Positions 43,234 through 52,120 of a DNA stretch of 64,000 bases are shown in pieces (the first letter of the stretch is position 1; each line of letters starts with the position of its first letter). Both the position numbers and the translations under genes were made by a program. The notes beneath the pieces are model-generated. The model saw only the letters and a list, made by a program, of their open reading frames with translations. It did not search any database and was not told the origin of the DNA. The DNA lies in contig NZ_VXDB01000021.1 in assembly GCF_008711325.1 (NCBI RefSeq), forward strand, positions 1 through 64,000, given 5' to 3'. The stretch is from Roseibium sediminis (lineage in GTDB: Bacteria; Pseudomonadota; Alphaproteobacteria; Rhizobiales; Stappiaceae).

Positions 43234-44728
43234 CGACCCGCCCGGATACGTCTTCGAATTCCGGAATTTTTGACGTCTGGCCGCCAGTGATGTGTTGCAG
43301 CATCGGCGCAATGTTCGGGTGGTTGAAAGAGAAGTTCCGCTTCTGAAGTTTGGCGGGAAGGACCCGTTGGCCACCGAGCATGGTTTCTTGCCCCATTTGC
43401 CCAAGGAGGGCTTTAAGGGCGGCTGCCGGTATTCTTATCAGCGCAGGGCGATGCAAGGCCTTCGCCAGAGCGCGGGTGAATTCCTCATTGCGAACAGGGT
43501 TTGGGGCAACAGCATTCACGGGGCCGCTCAAGGTATCGTCGACCATTGCGCGGGCAATGACCCGGATGAGGTCGTCGAGTTCGATCCAGGACATCCATTG
43601 CTTCCCGCTTCCCAGCTGCGCTCCACCGCCAAATTCGACCGGGGTGAGAAGGCGGGATAACAAGCCTCCATCTATTCCCATGACAAGTCCAATTCTCAAG
43701 AGCACCACGCGGACACCTGTAGCCGAGATGGGCGCTGCGGCGTTTTCCCATCGGTCGCAGACGTCATGAACGAAGGCCGGTTTGCTGCCGGACCATTCGG
43801 TCAGGGTTTCATCCTCACGAAGGCCGTACCAGCCGATTGCCGAACCGCTGATCACACAGGCGGGTTTGGTCCGAAGCCGGTCAATCAAGGCGGCCACAGC
43901 TCTTGTTGTGTCCTCGCGAGAGACGATGATGCGGGCCTTCTTTCGGCTTGTCCAAAGTCCGTTTGCAATCGGTTCGCCGGCAAGGTTCACGATGATGTCC
44001 AGGTGTTCATCGTCGTGGATCTGATCCAGTGACGTGATGATCCGCACGGGATGTCTGAGGTTTTCCGCATGTCGGACATTGCGTGTCACGACCGTGACGA
44101 TGTGGCCACCCAGTACCAGAGCCTCCACCAGCCGGTTGCCGATAAATCCCGTGCCGCCGGTGACGAGAACATGTTGTCTTTCAGGCAGTTCGGTCACAAG
44201 TTTGGCCGCGTCACCGCGATTTAACGTCAGCCGTTCGCTGCGGGTTGCGGCCAGAAGGTCACGGATGCCGAAGAGAACAACCCCGAGGGCTGCGATCGTC
44301 GACATGATACTGGCCCAGCCATAGTTTGCGGGGACAAGAGCGGTTGGAAGATGAGCCCAGCTCCAAAGAATGGGAGCTGCCAAGATCAGGATTGCACCGT
44401 AGTTCAGTGTCAGAAGCGTATGGTTGATCCGCTCCGTCCAGGGAAGCTTTCGCGTCAGGTCTTCCTCCACGAAATCCCAAAGCGTGACAATGACTTCCGT
44501 TGCAAGGATCAGGCTAAGCGCGATTGCAAAGGCCCCTTGGGGTTCGCACCACCCAAAGGCGAAAAAGATAATCGCGTAGAAGAGGTTTCGCACGCCGTGA
44601 AGTGTGAGCTCGGTCTTTTGCGATGCCCGCCACGCCAGACGTTCGGTGCCTTCATGATGGAAGACGGTATCAAATCCGCCCATGACGATTTGAATGGCGA
44701 CCAGTGTCCATAACAAGGGATTGTCCAT
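43214..44728 (-). CDS. TIGR01777-family epimerase fused to N-terminal membrane domain
   Basis: Predicted 504 aa. The N-terminal part (about 1-165) has four or five membrane segments. The C-terminal part (about 185-500) is an extended SDR with VTGGTGFIGNRLVEAL and the typical ISGSAIGWYG and MSWIELDDLIR stretches of YfcH/TIGR01777 proteins. The start is ATG 44728, 2 bp after the DUF4166 stop; a longer upstream frame overlaps that gene and is rejected. Fusions of this kind next to DUF4166 genes recur in proteobacteria; the reaction is unknown. Confidence 0.87.
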   Translation of the reverse strand: MDNPLLWTLVAIQIVMGGFDTVFHHEGTERLAWRASQKTELTLHGVRNLFYAIIFFAFGWCEPQGAFAIALSLILATEVIVTLWDFVEEDLTRKLPWTERINHTLLTLNYGAILILAAPILWSWAHLPTALVPANYGWASIMSTIAALGVVLFGIRDLLAATRSERLTLNRGDAAKLVTELPERQHVLVTGGTGFIGNRLVEALVLGGHIVTVVTRNVRHAENLRHPVRIITSLDQIHDDEHLDIIVNLAGEPIANGLWTSRKKARIIVSREDTTRAVAALIDRLRTKPACVISGSAIGWYGLREDETLTEWSGSKPAFVHDVCDRWENAAAPISATGVRVVLLRIGLVMGIDGGLLSRLLTPVEFGGGAQLGSGKQWMSWIELDDLIRVIARAMVDDTLSGPVNAVAPNPVRNEEFTRALAKALHRPALIRIPAAALKALLGQMGQETMLGGQRVLPAKLQKRNFSFNHPNIAPMLQHITGGQTSKIPEFEDVSGRVVRQAGE

Positions 44729-44730
44729 GA

Positions 44731-45390
44731 TCAGTCCTCGCTGTCTTGAAAGACGGCGTCCTGATGGATCAGTTCGCCGAGCAATCGGTTCTTGAGTGTG
44801 AGGGAAAAGAGAAATCGGCCCTGCCCAAGGTCCCGGTGGAGAATGGTCAGGTCTCCCGGAGCCAGCCATGCGGGAAACCGCAGGCGATAGGGCCCCACTT
44901 GCAGGAAATAATGCGCACTTTGAAAGCTCAGCCCATCAGGGAGGGCGCAGACCTTCAACGCCATGCCGATGCCAGCGCCAACATACTCTTCAATGCCTGT
45001 TGGTCCTGCAAAGCGCTTGGAGCTGTGAACGACCTGCGGAAAGCCGCTGGCCCGACCGTATTGCCGGATCCAGAATTGACCCTTTTCAGCTCCATCTTCC
45101 GTCACGGATACAATCGCCGCCTGACCAACTGAAGACAGATCATACGGCAGTGGGCCTCCGATGATCCGTGCCAGATAGGCGAGGGTTCGCCCGACGATGC
45201 TCAGGCGCATGGCGACCACAGTGCCCCGATAGACAACGGATTCACCAAGCCCGAGATGGCGGCCGAACCGTCGGCGAACGGCATCGGGTAACTGCTTCCA
45301 GACAGAAAGCCCCAACAGGTCGCGAAACCGGGGATCTTCTGACACGCCGAATTTGCGGCCTGCGGCTGCGCATTGGTTGAGTTGGGTCAT
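44731..45390 (-). CDS. DUF4166 domain-containing protein
   Basis: Predicted 219 aa, soluble. The pattern RFGRHLGLGESVVYRGTV near the start and a C-terminal beta-rich half ending in LGELIHQDAVF fit DUF4166. The start may be ATG 45390 or GTG 45399. It forms a two-gene unit with the membrane-fused epimerase and is preceded by a 20 bp palindrome identical in its arms to the one on the regulator start, so it is probably repressed by that GbsR-type regulator. Confidence 0.83.
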   Translation of the reverse strand: MTQLNQCAAAGRKFGVSEDPRFRDLLGLSVWKQLPDAVRRRFGRHLGLGESVVYRGTVVAMRLSIVGRTLAYLARIIGGPLPYDLSSVGQAAIVSVTEDGAEKGQFWIRQYGRASGFPQVVHSSKRFAGPTGIEEYVGAGIGMALKVCALPDGLSFQSAHYFLQVGPYRLRFPAWLAPGDLTILHRDLGQGRFLFSLTLKNRLLGELIHQDAVFQDSED

Positions 45391-45419
45391 TTTATACACC
45401 AGTTACCGATTGATCGGAA

Positions 45420-45439
45420 ATTTCTGTATAAACAGAAAT
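45420..45439. promoter_or_regulatory. GbsR/MarR-type operator upstream of DUF4166 gene
   Basis: ATTTCTGT-ATAA-ACAGAAAT, perfect 8 bp arms, 30 bp upstream of the DUF4166 start. The arms are identical to those of the palindrome at 46010-46029 over the regulator start codon. Confidence 0.75.
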
Positions 45440-45459
45440 ATAGGATCAAAATTTTTTCG

Positions 45460-46020
45460 CTATTCGGGTGGCTTTCCGCCGATCTTGAGGAGCGAGAGAA
45501 CCTTGTCGCCCATCTTCATGAGCATCGAGAGTTTGGATTTCGGCACGCTGAGCATCTGTTCAGACCAGCGGTCCGCGGTGGTGAGAAACTCATGCATGTT
45601 CTGCATCCGCTCCAGAACCACCGGATCCTGCTGCGGCTCAGTTCTCGCCTGTGTGACACACAGGTTGATCGCGCGGATCGCCGGATCGATCTCCCGCTCC
45701 TTGCGCCCTTTGGTAATCAGGAGGGCCATTTCCCAAACGTCGGTTTCGGCGACAAAGTGCTCACGCCTGTCTCCGGCAACCGGGACCCGCTGGATCAAGC
45801 GCCAACCAACCAATTCCTTCAGGGAATTGGACACATTCGAGCGCGCGATTCCCAGTTCATCGGAAATCTGTTCCGCATTCATCGGCACGGAGCTCAGATA
45901 CAGGAGAGCATGTATCTGGGCAACGGAGCGGTTGACGCCCCATTGGCTGCCCATGTCCCCCCAATAGAGGATGAACTGTTTGCGGGCTGTTGCTGCATCT
46001 TTGTCGGTAATTTCTGTCAT
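45460..46020 (-). CDS. GbsR/MarR-type transcriptional regulator
   Basis: Predicted 186 aa with a winged helix at about 30-95 (MNAEQISDELGIARSNVSNSLKEL) and a helical C-terminal part, the layout of the GbsR branch of MarR-like regulators. The ATG itself is the centre of a perfect palindrome, so the protein probably represses its own synthesis and that of the DUF4166/epimerase genes behind it. Confidence 0.9.
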   Translation of the reverse strand: MTEITDKDAATARKQFILYWGDMGSQWGVNRSVAQIHALLYLSSVPMNAEQISDELGIARSNVSNSLKELVGWRLIQRVPVAGDRREHFVAETDVWEMALLITKGRKEREIDPAIRAINLCVTQARTEPQQDPVVLERMQNMHEFLTTADRWSEQMLSVPKSKLSMLMKMGDKVLSLLKIGGKPPE

Positions 46021-46030
46021 GACAGAAATT
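46009..46030. promoter_or_regulatory. Perfect palindrome over regulator start codon (autoregulatory operator)
   Basis: ATTTCTGT-CATG-ACAGAAAT is perfectly self-complementary and extends one further A/T pair on each side (22 bp). The central CATG contains the regulator's ATG. Binding here would block transcription just at the start of the gene. Confidence 0.78.
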
Positions 46031-46076
46031 TGGGATAATTGCGTGCGTTTGTCAAGCTCGCTTCGAACCCCGGAGC

Positions 46077-46697
46077 TCAGGTCAGTTCAAGCATCACATT
46101 TTCGCGGAATGCCGGACGCACGGTAAGGCGATGATACCAGGCCGCCAGATGTGGAAGGTCCCGGCGCTCGAATGTCATCGAGTGCCAGCGATAGGCGGAG
46201 CACCCGAGCGGTATGTCAGCCATCGAGATCCTGTCACCAAGCAGGTACGTGCGACCTTTCAGATGTGCATCCAGCAGCGTCCAGTAGACCTCTGACGTGT
46301 TGATGCTTCCATGCAGGGCGGCAAGATCACGGCTGTCCGGGGCTATTCTGATCAACTGCCAGAACAGCGTGGTCATGGGCGGGTGGAGCTGGGCGATGTA
46401 CCAGTCCATCCATTGGTTCGCGAGCGCGCGCAATTGCGGCGTATCGGGAAGCCAGTCGTCCTTGCCATACTTGTCGCACAGATACCGAACGATCGAGTTG
46501 GACTCCCAAAGGACAAAATCGCCATCTTCGAGCGTTGGAATCCGACCGTTCGGGTTTTTGGAGAGGTAGTCGTCGGTGTCGGTGCCACCAAAGGCGCCGC
46601 CAACATCTTCCTGCTGGATTTCGACCCCCAGTTCGGCAGCGCACCACATGACTTTTTGAACATTCACCGAGTTCAACCGGCCAAGTATCCTGATCAC
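46077..46697 (-). CDS. Glutathione S-transferase family protein
   Basis: Predicted 206 aa: thioredoxin-like N-terminal domain (ILGRLNSVNVQKVMWCAAEL, then NGRIPTLEDGDFVLWESNSI with the cis-Pro and Glu-Ser glutathione site) and an all-helical C-terminal domain. The catalytic residue is probably the Ser/Asn of LNSVNV. I prefer GTG 46697; TTG 46700 is too near the GGGGG ribosome site. Confidence 0.9.
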   Translation of the reverse strand: MIRILGRLNSVNVQKVMWCAAELGVEIQQEDVGGAFGGTDTDDYLSKNPNGRIPTLEDGDFVLWESNSIVRYLCDKYGKDDWLPDTPQLRALANQWMDWYIAQLHPPMTTLFWQLIRIAPDSRDLAALHGSINTSEVYWTLLDAHLKGRTYLLGDRISMADIPLGCSAYRWHSMTFERRDLPHLAAWYHRLTVRPAFRENVMLELT

Positions 46698-46857
46698 CAA
46701 CTTCCCCCTTTATGAGCTGGTGTACGCACAACGCCTGCCAACGCAACCAAGTTGGATAGCGGAATTTCTATTTATAGTTGAGAATCTTAATGTAGCACCC
46801 ATCCTCCCATCTGGCTAGCGAGCAGAATCGGCTGGATAGCTGTTGGGGGACGAAAGA

Positions 46858-46884
46858 ACGCGATATCGTTGTGAACGATCGCGT
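46858..46884 (-). terminator. Hairpin after Lrp-type gene
   Basis: On the minus strand ACGCGATCGTT and AACGATATCGCGT pair around CAC with a 2 nt bulge, followed by TCTTTCGT. It lies about 24 bp beyond the regulator stop. Plausible but with a weak T-run. The rest of 46701-46857 shows nothing else. Confidence 0.45.
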
Positions 46885-46907
46885 CATATTGGCGGGCCGT
46901 GTCTGGT

Positions 46908-47366
46908 TCAGTTGTCCAGATGTAGCCCCTTGAACTCCTTGACGGTGCTGAGGCTGAGCAGCGTTTTCATCTGCGAGACCGAGGGGATCTGCGACAGACG
47001 ATTGCGGTACAGATCCTCATAGGCGGCGGTGTTTCGCGTCACCAACCTGATCAGATAGTCGAACTCGCCCGAGATCAGATGGCATTCCAGCACCTCCGGC
47101 ATCATCGAAATCGCGCGTTCGAACGCGGTGATGTCGTCTTTGCGCTGGCTGGTCAGTTTGACTTCGATGAAGACCTGAATTTCCAGATTGAGGGCACGCC
47201 GGTCCAGCCGAACCGTGTAGCCGGAAATGATGCCGTTTGACTCCAGCAGCTTGACCCGCCGATGGCATGCAGACAGCGACAGGCCAACCTGCTCCGAAAG
47301 CTTCGCCATCGAAATACGGCTGTCAATTTGCAACGCCTCAAGAATTTTGAGATCAAGGGTGTCCAT
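46908..47366 (-). CDS. Lrp/AsnC-family transcriptional regulator
   Basis: Predicted 152 aa: helix-turn-helix (SMAKLSEQVGLSLSACHRRVKLLE) and a C-terminal RAM domain that binds amino acids and drives oligomerisation. It is divergent from the universal stress protein and AGCS symporter genes and most likely controls them in response to the transported amino acid. Confidence 0.92.
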   Translation of the reverse strand: MDTLDLKILEALQIDSRISMAKLSEQVGLSLSACHRRVKLLESNGIISGYTVRLDRRALNLEIQVFIEVKLTSQRKDDITAFERAISMMPEVLECHLISGEFDYLIRLVTRNTAAYEDLYRNRLSQIPSVSQMKTLLSLSTVKEFKGLHLDN

Positions 47367-47507
47367 GGGAAAATTTCCGAACTTTGCGTCATATTTCGAT
47401 AAATATTCATAAATTATCCCATATGAGGCGAAATTAAGGAAGCTTTCTTCTTCGTTACATTGTAAGTTTCCTCTACGGCAAAATGCCGCATGACAGGGGA
47501 GTAAAAA
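47367..47507. promoter_or_regulatory. Divergent Lrp/uspA promoter region
   Basis: This 141 bp intergenic region is strongly AT-rich around 47385-47430, with repeated ATAAAT/ATTCAT and CATA/TATG elements such as Lrp-type proteins bind. No single clear palindrome. A GGGGAG ribosome site precedes the uspA-like start. Confidence 0.4.
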
Positions 47508-47942
47508 ATGTCAAAAAAGATAGCTGTCGGCTTCGATGGCAGCGAAAGTGCTGTGGGGGCGCTGGATTTCGCGGTTTCGATGGCCAAGGCGAGCGGGTCG
47601 GAGCTGGTGGTGGCTCACGTCCTTGAATGGTCACCTTATACCTTCCTGACACCGATAGAACTCGAAGAGCGCCACAAGCGCCGCAAGGAGGAACTGGAAC
47701 GGGCTGAAAAGGCCATTTTGACACCGGCACTGGACAAGCTGGCGAAGAGCGGCGTGAAGGTCACCACTGCACTCAAGTATGGCCATATTGCTGAAACACT
47801 TATCCAGATTGCCGAAGAACATGGTGTCGACCAGATCGTCATCGGTCGTAACGGACATTCGCAATTGTCTTCGCGGTTGTTCGGATCCGTCGCGGGCAGC
47901 CTTGCCCAGGCGGCATCGGTCCCGGTCACCATTGTTCCCTAA
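47508..47942 (+). CDS. Universal stress protein (UspA family)
   Basis: Predicted 144 aa, one Usp domain. The ATP-binding signature of the MJ0577-like branch, G-x2-G-x9-G-S, is present in IGRNGHSQLSSRLFGS. It is 21 bp upstream of the amino-acid symporter gene and on the same transcript; Usp proteins often accompany transporters and modulate them. Confidence 0.9.
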   Translation: MSKKIAVGFDGSESAVGALDFAVSMAKASGSELVVAHVLEWSPYTFLTPIELEERHKRRKEELERAEKAILTPALDKLAKSGVKVTTALKYGHIAETLIQIAEEHGVDQIVIGRNGHSQLSSRLFGSVAGSLAQAASVPVTIVP

Positions 47943-47963
47943 CGTTCCAGAAGCGAAACACAT

Positions 47964-49505
47964 ATGAAAAAATTCAACGCTGCAGCCCTGGCTGCAACGG
48001 CTACGCTGGTTGCTTCTGCGCCGGCGATGGCCAGCTCTATCGATGAAACCGTGAACGCATTGTTCGCCAGCTCCACTGGCTGGTTTGTCAATTTCATCTT
48101 CAGCCCGTTCCCGGGTACATCCTTCCCATGGATTGTTGCGTGGCTTGTTGTGGCTGCCACGGTTTTCACCCTCTATTTCGGCTTCATCCAGTTCCGGGCT
48201 TTCCCGCACTCTATCTCACTCGTGAAGGGCGATTATTCGGATCCGAATGACGCCGGTGAAGTCAGTCACTTTCAGGCCCTGGCAACGGCTCTGTCGGGCA
48301 CCGTTGGCCTCGGCAACATTGCTGGCGTGGCCGTTGCTGTCGGCATTGGCGGACCGGGGGCAACTTTCTGGATGATCCTTGCCGGTCTCATGGGCATGGC
48401 CTCCAAGTTCACCGAATGTACGCTCGGCGTTAAGTACCGTAACGAATATGAAGACGGCACGGTTTCCGGCGGTCCGATGTACTACATCACCAAGGGCTTT
48501 GAAGAGCGTGGCATTCCGCTTGGCAAGCCGCTGGCGATCCTGTTCGCGATCTTCTGTATCCTTGGTGCCTTTGGTGGCGGCAACATGTTCCAGGCCAATC
48601 AGGCCCACGCCCAGATCGCAAACGTTGTTGGCGAATTCCCGGGCTGGATCACCGGTGTTGTCTTTGCGGTCATCGTCTTTGCCGTGATTGTCGGTGGTCT
48701 GAAGTCCATCGCCAGCGTGACCGAAAAGGTCGTTCCGTTCATGGGCGTCCTTTATGTCGTAACCGCTCTGATCATCATCCTGATGAATGCCGACAAGATC
48801 GGCTGGGCTTTCGGCCAGATCTTTGCAGGCGCTTTCACCGGACTTGGTGTTGCTGGTGGTCTCGTTGGTGCGCTGATCCAGGGCTTCAAGCGCGCAGCAT
48901 TCTCCAACGAAGCCGGCGTCGGTTCCGCAGCGATCGCCCACTCGGCGGTCAAGACCAAAGAGCCGATCACTGAAGGTTTTGTGTCGCTGCTCGAGCCGTT
49001 CATCGACACGGTTGTCATCTGCACCATGACCGCTCTGGTCATCATCATCACCGGCCAGCTGGTCAGTGATCCGGAAACAGGCCTCTACCTGCTGAACGAA
49101 GGTGCTTCCACGATCCAGACCGTTGACGGCAACAGCGGCGTTGCGCTGACCTCTGCTGCGTTCTCGTCTGCCTTTGGCTGGTTCAAGTATGTTCTGGCAA
49201 TCGCGGTGATCCTGTTCGCATTCTCCACGATGATCAGCTGGTCCTACTACGGCCTGAAGGCCTGGACCTTCCTGTTCGGCGAAGGCAAGACCACGGAACT
49301 GTCGTTCAAGGTCCTGTTCTGCGTGTTCGTGGTCATCGGCGCTGCCGCTAACCTCGGCCCGGTCATCGACTTCTCCGATGCCGCGATCTTCGCAATGGCG
49401 GTTGTCAACATCATCGCGCTCTACTTGCTGATGCCGGTCGTCAAGGCCGAGCTGGACAGCTACCTGAGCCGCCTGAAGTCTGGTGAGATCAAGAAGTTCC
49501 ACTAA
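47964..49505 (+). CDS. Alanine/glycine:cation symporter (AGCS family)
   Basis: Predicted 513 aa with about ten or eleven membrane segments and family stretches such as ALSGTVGLGNIAGVAVAVG and AAFSNEAGVGSAAIAHSAVK. The first 25 residues (MKKFNAAALAATATLVASAP ending at AMAS) look like a cleavable signal peptide, uncommon for this family though seen in marine bacteria. It imports alanine, glycine or related amino acids with Na+. Confidence 0.92.
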   Translation: MKKFNAAALAATATLVASAPAMASSIDETVNALFASSTGWFVNFIFSPFPGTSFPWIVAWLVVAATVFTLYFGFIQFRAFPHSISLVKGDYSDPNDAGEVSHFQALATALSGTVGLGNIAGVAVAVGIGGPGATFWMILAGLMGMASKFTECTLGVKYRNEYEDGTVSGGPMYYITKGFEERGIPLGKPLAILFAIFCILGAFGGGNMFQANQAHAQIANVVGEFPGWITGVVFAVIVFAVIVGGLKSIASVTEKVVPFMGVLYVVTALIIILMNADKIGWAFGQIFAGAFTGLGVAGGLVGALIQGFKRAAFSNEAGVGSAAIAHSAVKTKEPITEGFVSLLEPFIDTVVICTMTALVIIITGQLVSDPETGLYLLNEGASTIQTVDGNSGVALTSAAFSSAFGWFKYVLAIAVILFAFSTMISWSYYGLKAWTFLFGEGKTTELSFKVLFCVFVVIGAAANLGPVIDFSDAAIFAMAVVNIIALYLLMPVVKAELDSYLSRLKSGEIKKFH

Positions 49506-49532
49506 GCTTCATTGCTACTGAAAAGAGAGAGA

Positions 49533-49561
49533 GCTGCGCTTGCATGGCGCAGCCCTTTTTA
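49533..49561 (+). terminator. Rho-independent terminator after AGCS symporter
   Basis: GCTGCGC (49533-49539), 7 nt loop, GCGCAGC (49547-49553), then CCTTTTTATT. It ends the uspA-AGCS transcript. Confidence 0.85.
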
Positions 49562-49655
49562 TTGGACCGGTTGTTCCGTTTGACCTGATCGCTCAGTATG
49601 AAGCAGCTAGAAGTAACTTTCCCACACGGTTTCCTTCATAAGACCTTTAGAGTTC

Positions 49656-50509
49656 ATGACCCTTCAAATTCGCCCTTGTCGCGGAATTCAAACTCAGCGC
49701 CTGGCTGAGGCCATGAATGCAGCCTTCGCAGACTATGTTGTTCCGCTGCATCTGACTGATGCCCAGTTTCATGAAATTACCAACCGTCGCGGGTTCTCCG
49801 AGGACCATTCATTCCTGGCAACGGAGGGGGACCGGATCGCCGGCTTCTGGTTTTCGTCGAAACCGGAATCGGAAGTGGGAAACCGTGCCTATTGTCTGTC
49901 AGCCGGTGTGATACCTGCCTATCGCCGAAAAGGGCTCTTGCGGCGCTTGTTTGATGCGGTTCTCGACAAGCACATTGAGGATGGGGGTACTGGGCTACAG
50001 CTGGAGGTCATTGCCACAAACGAAGCGGCCCTTCGTGGATATGCGAGTTTTGGATATGAGATTGTTCGAGATCTCAATGTTTACAAGCTTGAAAACCCTC
50101 ATCTTTCTCAAGATGTACCACAGGGCGTGGCCATTCGGGAGATTGAACTTGTGGACCTGCCTGAGGAGTTAAGTTCCTTCTTTGATACGTACCCAACCCG
50201 GCAGAACCAGAGATCCGCCATGTCAGCCCTGCCGGGAACAGTTCGAGTTGTCGGGGCCTTTGCAGAGGGGCAAGTGATCGGTTGGCAGGCTGTTTTTCCT
50301 GATGGCGCGGCACCAGAACTTGCTGTGCGGCGGGATTGGCGACGACGGGGGGCGTGGGATCTGCCTTGCTGGCCGAGGTCGCCGCTATACATCCAGACAG
50401 GTTGATGTTCGTGAATGTTGATGCTGGTTGTGGTTCGATCAACGGGTTTCTCAAATCGCATGGCGCAGAAGTTCTGCTTATTCAGCACGACATGTTTCGA
50501 GCCGTTTGA
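49656..50509 (+). pseudogene. GNAT N-acetyltransferase, frameshifted in a G6 tract
   Basis: The N-terminal GNAT domain is intact (SAGVIPAYRRKGLLRRLF, acetyl-CoA site). In the C-terminal part the expected WRRRG-V-GSALLAEVA is broken at six G (50347-50352): the reading frame goes on as WRRRGAWDLPCW and stops at 50405. The -1/+2 frame instead continues naturally (GSALLAEVAAIHPDRLMFVN, then VDAGCGSINGFLKSHGAEVL) to a stop at 50509. The full product would be about 283 aa with two GNAT folds. Either a real frameshift or a sequencing error in the homopolymer; the downstream sequence is undecayed. Confidence 0.75.
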
Positions 50510-50534
50510 CCCTTATGATCCTCGTAAGACGCGA

Positions 50535-50563
50535 AAAGCCCGCAAACCGTGTTTGCGGGCTTT
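50535..50563. terminator. Bidirectional terminator between GNAT and TRAP operon
   Basis: AAAGCCCGCAAA (50535-50546), loop CCGTG, TTTGCGGGCTTT (50552-50563): a perfect 12 bp stem flanked by A and T runs, serving both converging transcripts. Confidence 0.85.
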
Positions 50564-50569
50564 GGTGGT

Positions 50570-52120
50570 TTAATAGAGCCAGCGGGGGAGCCATGTGGCG
50601 ATTGCCGGGAATAGCCAGAGGATCGCGACGGCTGCAATTTGCAGAAGGATGAAAGGGACAACGCCCTTGTAGATCTGACCGGTGGTGATCTCCTTGGGGG
50701 CGGCGCCACGGAGATAAAACAGCGAGAAGCCGAAAGGCGGGGTCAGGAAAGATGTCTGCAGGTTGACCGCGATCAGCACCGTTAGCCAGATCGGATCGAT
50801 CCCCATCAGGATCAGCGGTGGGATCAGAACTGGCAACAGGATCACGGAGATCTCGACGAAGTCCAGAAAGAAGCCCAGCACAAAGACAAACAGCATTGCG
50901 AAGATCAGCGCACCTGTTGCTCCGCCCGGCATTTCCTTCAGGATTTCATGAACCCGATCCTCGCCGCCAAGGCCGACAAAGACGAGGCTGAAGAAACTCG
51001 CCATGAGGATCGTTGCGAAGATCATCGACGTGACCGTCATGGTCGACAAGAGTGCAGCCTTCAAAAGGCCGTCCCTGATCGCGATCAGCAGAATATGAAG
51101 CACGACGCCAAATGCGAACAAGGCAAGACCGGCATAGATCACCGCAAGAATGTAGCCGCCAGCCGATATGTCCGAGCGCTGAAGGCGAACGGGCATGAGT
51201 GTTGCGGCAATGGCGAGGATCAACAGCGCAGCTGTCGCCAGTACGATTGTCTTCGTGGATACACCCAGACGGCGACCGGCGAGAAGGATGGCTCCAATCG
51301 CTCCGACAGAGGCCGCTTCATTTGGAGAAGCAATGCCGCCGAGGATTGAGCCGAGAACGGCAATGATCAGCAGGATCGGCGGGATGACCGCGCTTGTGAT
51401 TTCCTCAAAGGTCGGCTTTTCCACCTGCTCTGACATTGCCGGAGCAACCGACGGCGAGATCCAGGCCCGCCCGAGGATGTAGAGGCAGTAGATCAGAACC
51501 AGCAGCAGTCCTGGCACCATCGCGGCCGCAAAGGTCTGCCCAACCGAGATGGTTTCGATAGAGAATTTTCCTTGCGCATATTGCGCCTGCTGGAAGGCGT
51601 TGGACATGACGTCCGCCAGAATGATCAGCAGTGTGGAAGGCGGAATGATCTGACCCAGCGTGCCTGCCGTGCAGACCATGCCGGAGGCGAGTTTAGGGTC
51701 GTAGCCGTTGCGTAACATTGTCGGCAGGGCGATCAGGCCCATTGCGACGACCGTTGCTCCGACAATGCCGGTGGAGGCAGCCAGAAGCGCGCCGACCAGC
51801 ACCACGGAGACGCCAAGGCCACCGTTCATTCTTCCGAACAGCCGCCCCATCGTTTCGAGCAGATCTTCGGCGATCCTGCTTTTTTCAAGGATGACACCCA
51901 TCAGGACAAATAGGGGAATTGCAGTCAGGACCGGGTTGGTCAACACGCCGAAGAAGCGTTGGCCCATGGCGCCCATGAATTGCAGATCGAATTGTCCGAG
52001 CGCAAAGCCGAGCACAGCAAAGCCCGTGGCGACGCCTGCAATTGTAAAGGCAACCGGGTAGCCCAGCAGGATGAAGGCGACCAGCGCGCCAAACATGAAG
52101 AGGTCAAGGGGCAGGGTCAT
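50570..52120 (-). CDS. dctM: TRAP transporter large permease (DctM type)
   Basis: Predicted 516 aa, longer than the usual roughly 430, because of an extra loop and membrane segments in the middle (about 220-330). About 13 hydrophobic segments, with NPVLTAIPLFVLMGVILEKS and GSVASPNEA-like GGIASPNEAASVGA motifs typical of DctM. ATG overlaps the small-permease stop by 4 bp. It forms the Na+-driven channel. Confidence 0.92.
   Translation of the reverse strand: MTLPLDLFMFGALVAFILLGYPVAFTIAGVATGFAVLGFALGQFDLQFMGAMGQRFFGVLTNPVLTAIPLFVLMGVILEKSRIAEDLLETMGRLFGRMNGGLGVSVVLVGALLAASTGIVGATVVAMGLIALPTMLRNGYDPKLASGMVCTAGTLGQIIPPSTLLIILADVMSNAFQQAQYAQGKFSIETISVGQTFAAAMVPGLLLVLIYCLYILGRAWISPSVAPAMSEQVEKPTFEEITSAVIPPILLIIAVLGSILGGIASPNEAASVGAIGAILLAGRRLGVSTKTIVLATAALLILAIAATLMPVRLQRSDISAGGYILAVIYAGLALFAFGVVLHILLIAIRDGLLKAALLSTMTVTSMIFATILMASFFSLVFVGLGGEDRVHEILKEMPGGATGALIFAMLFVFVLGFFLDFVEISVILLPVLIPPLILMGIDPIWLTVLIAVNLQTSFLTPPFGFSLFYLRGAAPKEITTGQIYKGVVPFILLQIAAVAILWLFPAIATWLPRWLY

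Noticed and set aside
48216..49502. Long open frame (over 420 codons) antisense to the AGCS symporter
   Set aside because: The symporter on the plus strand has clear family motifs and a ribosome site. The antisense product is a low-complexity, charged sequence caused by codon bias.
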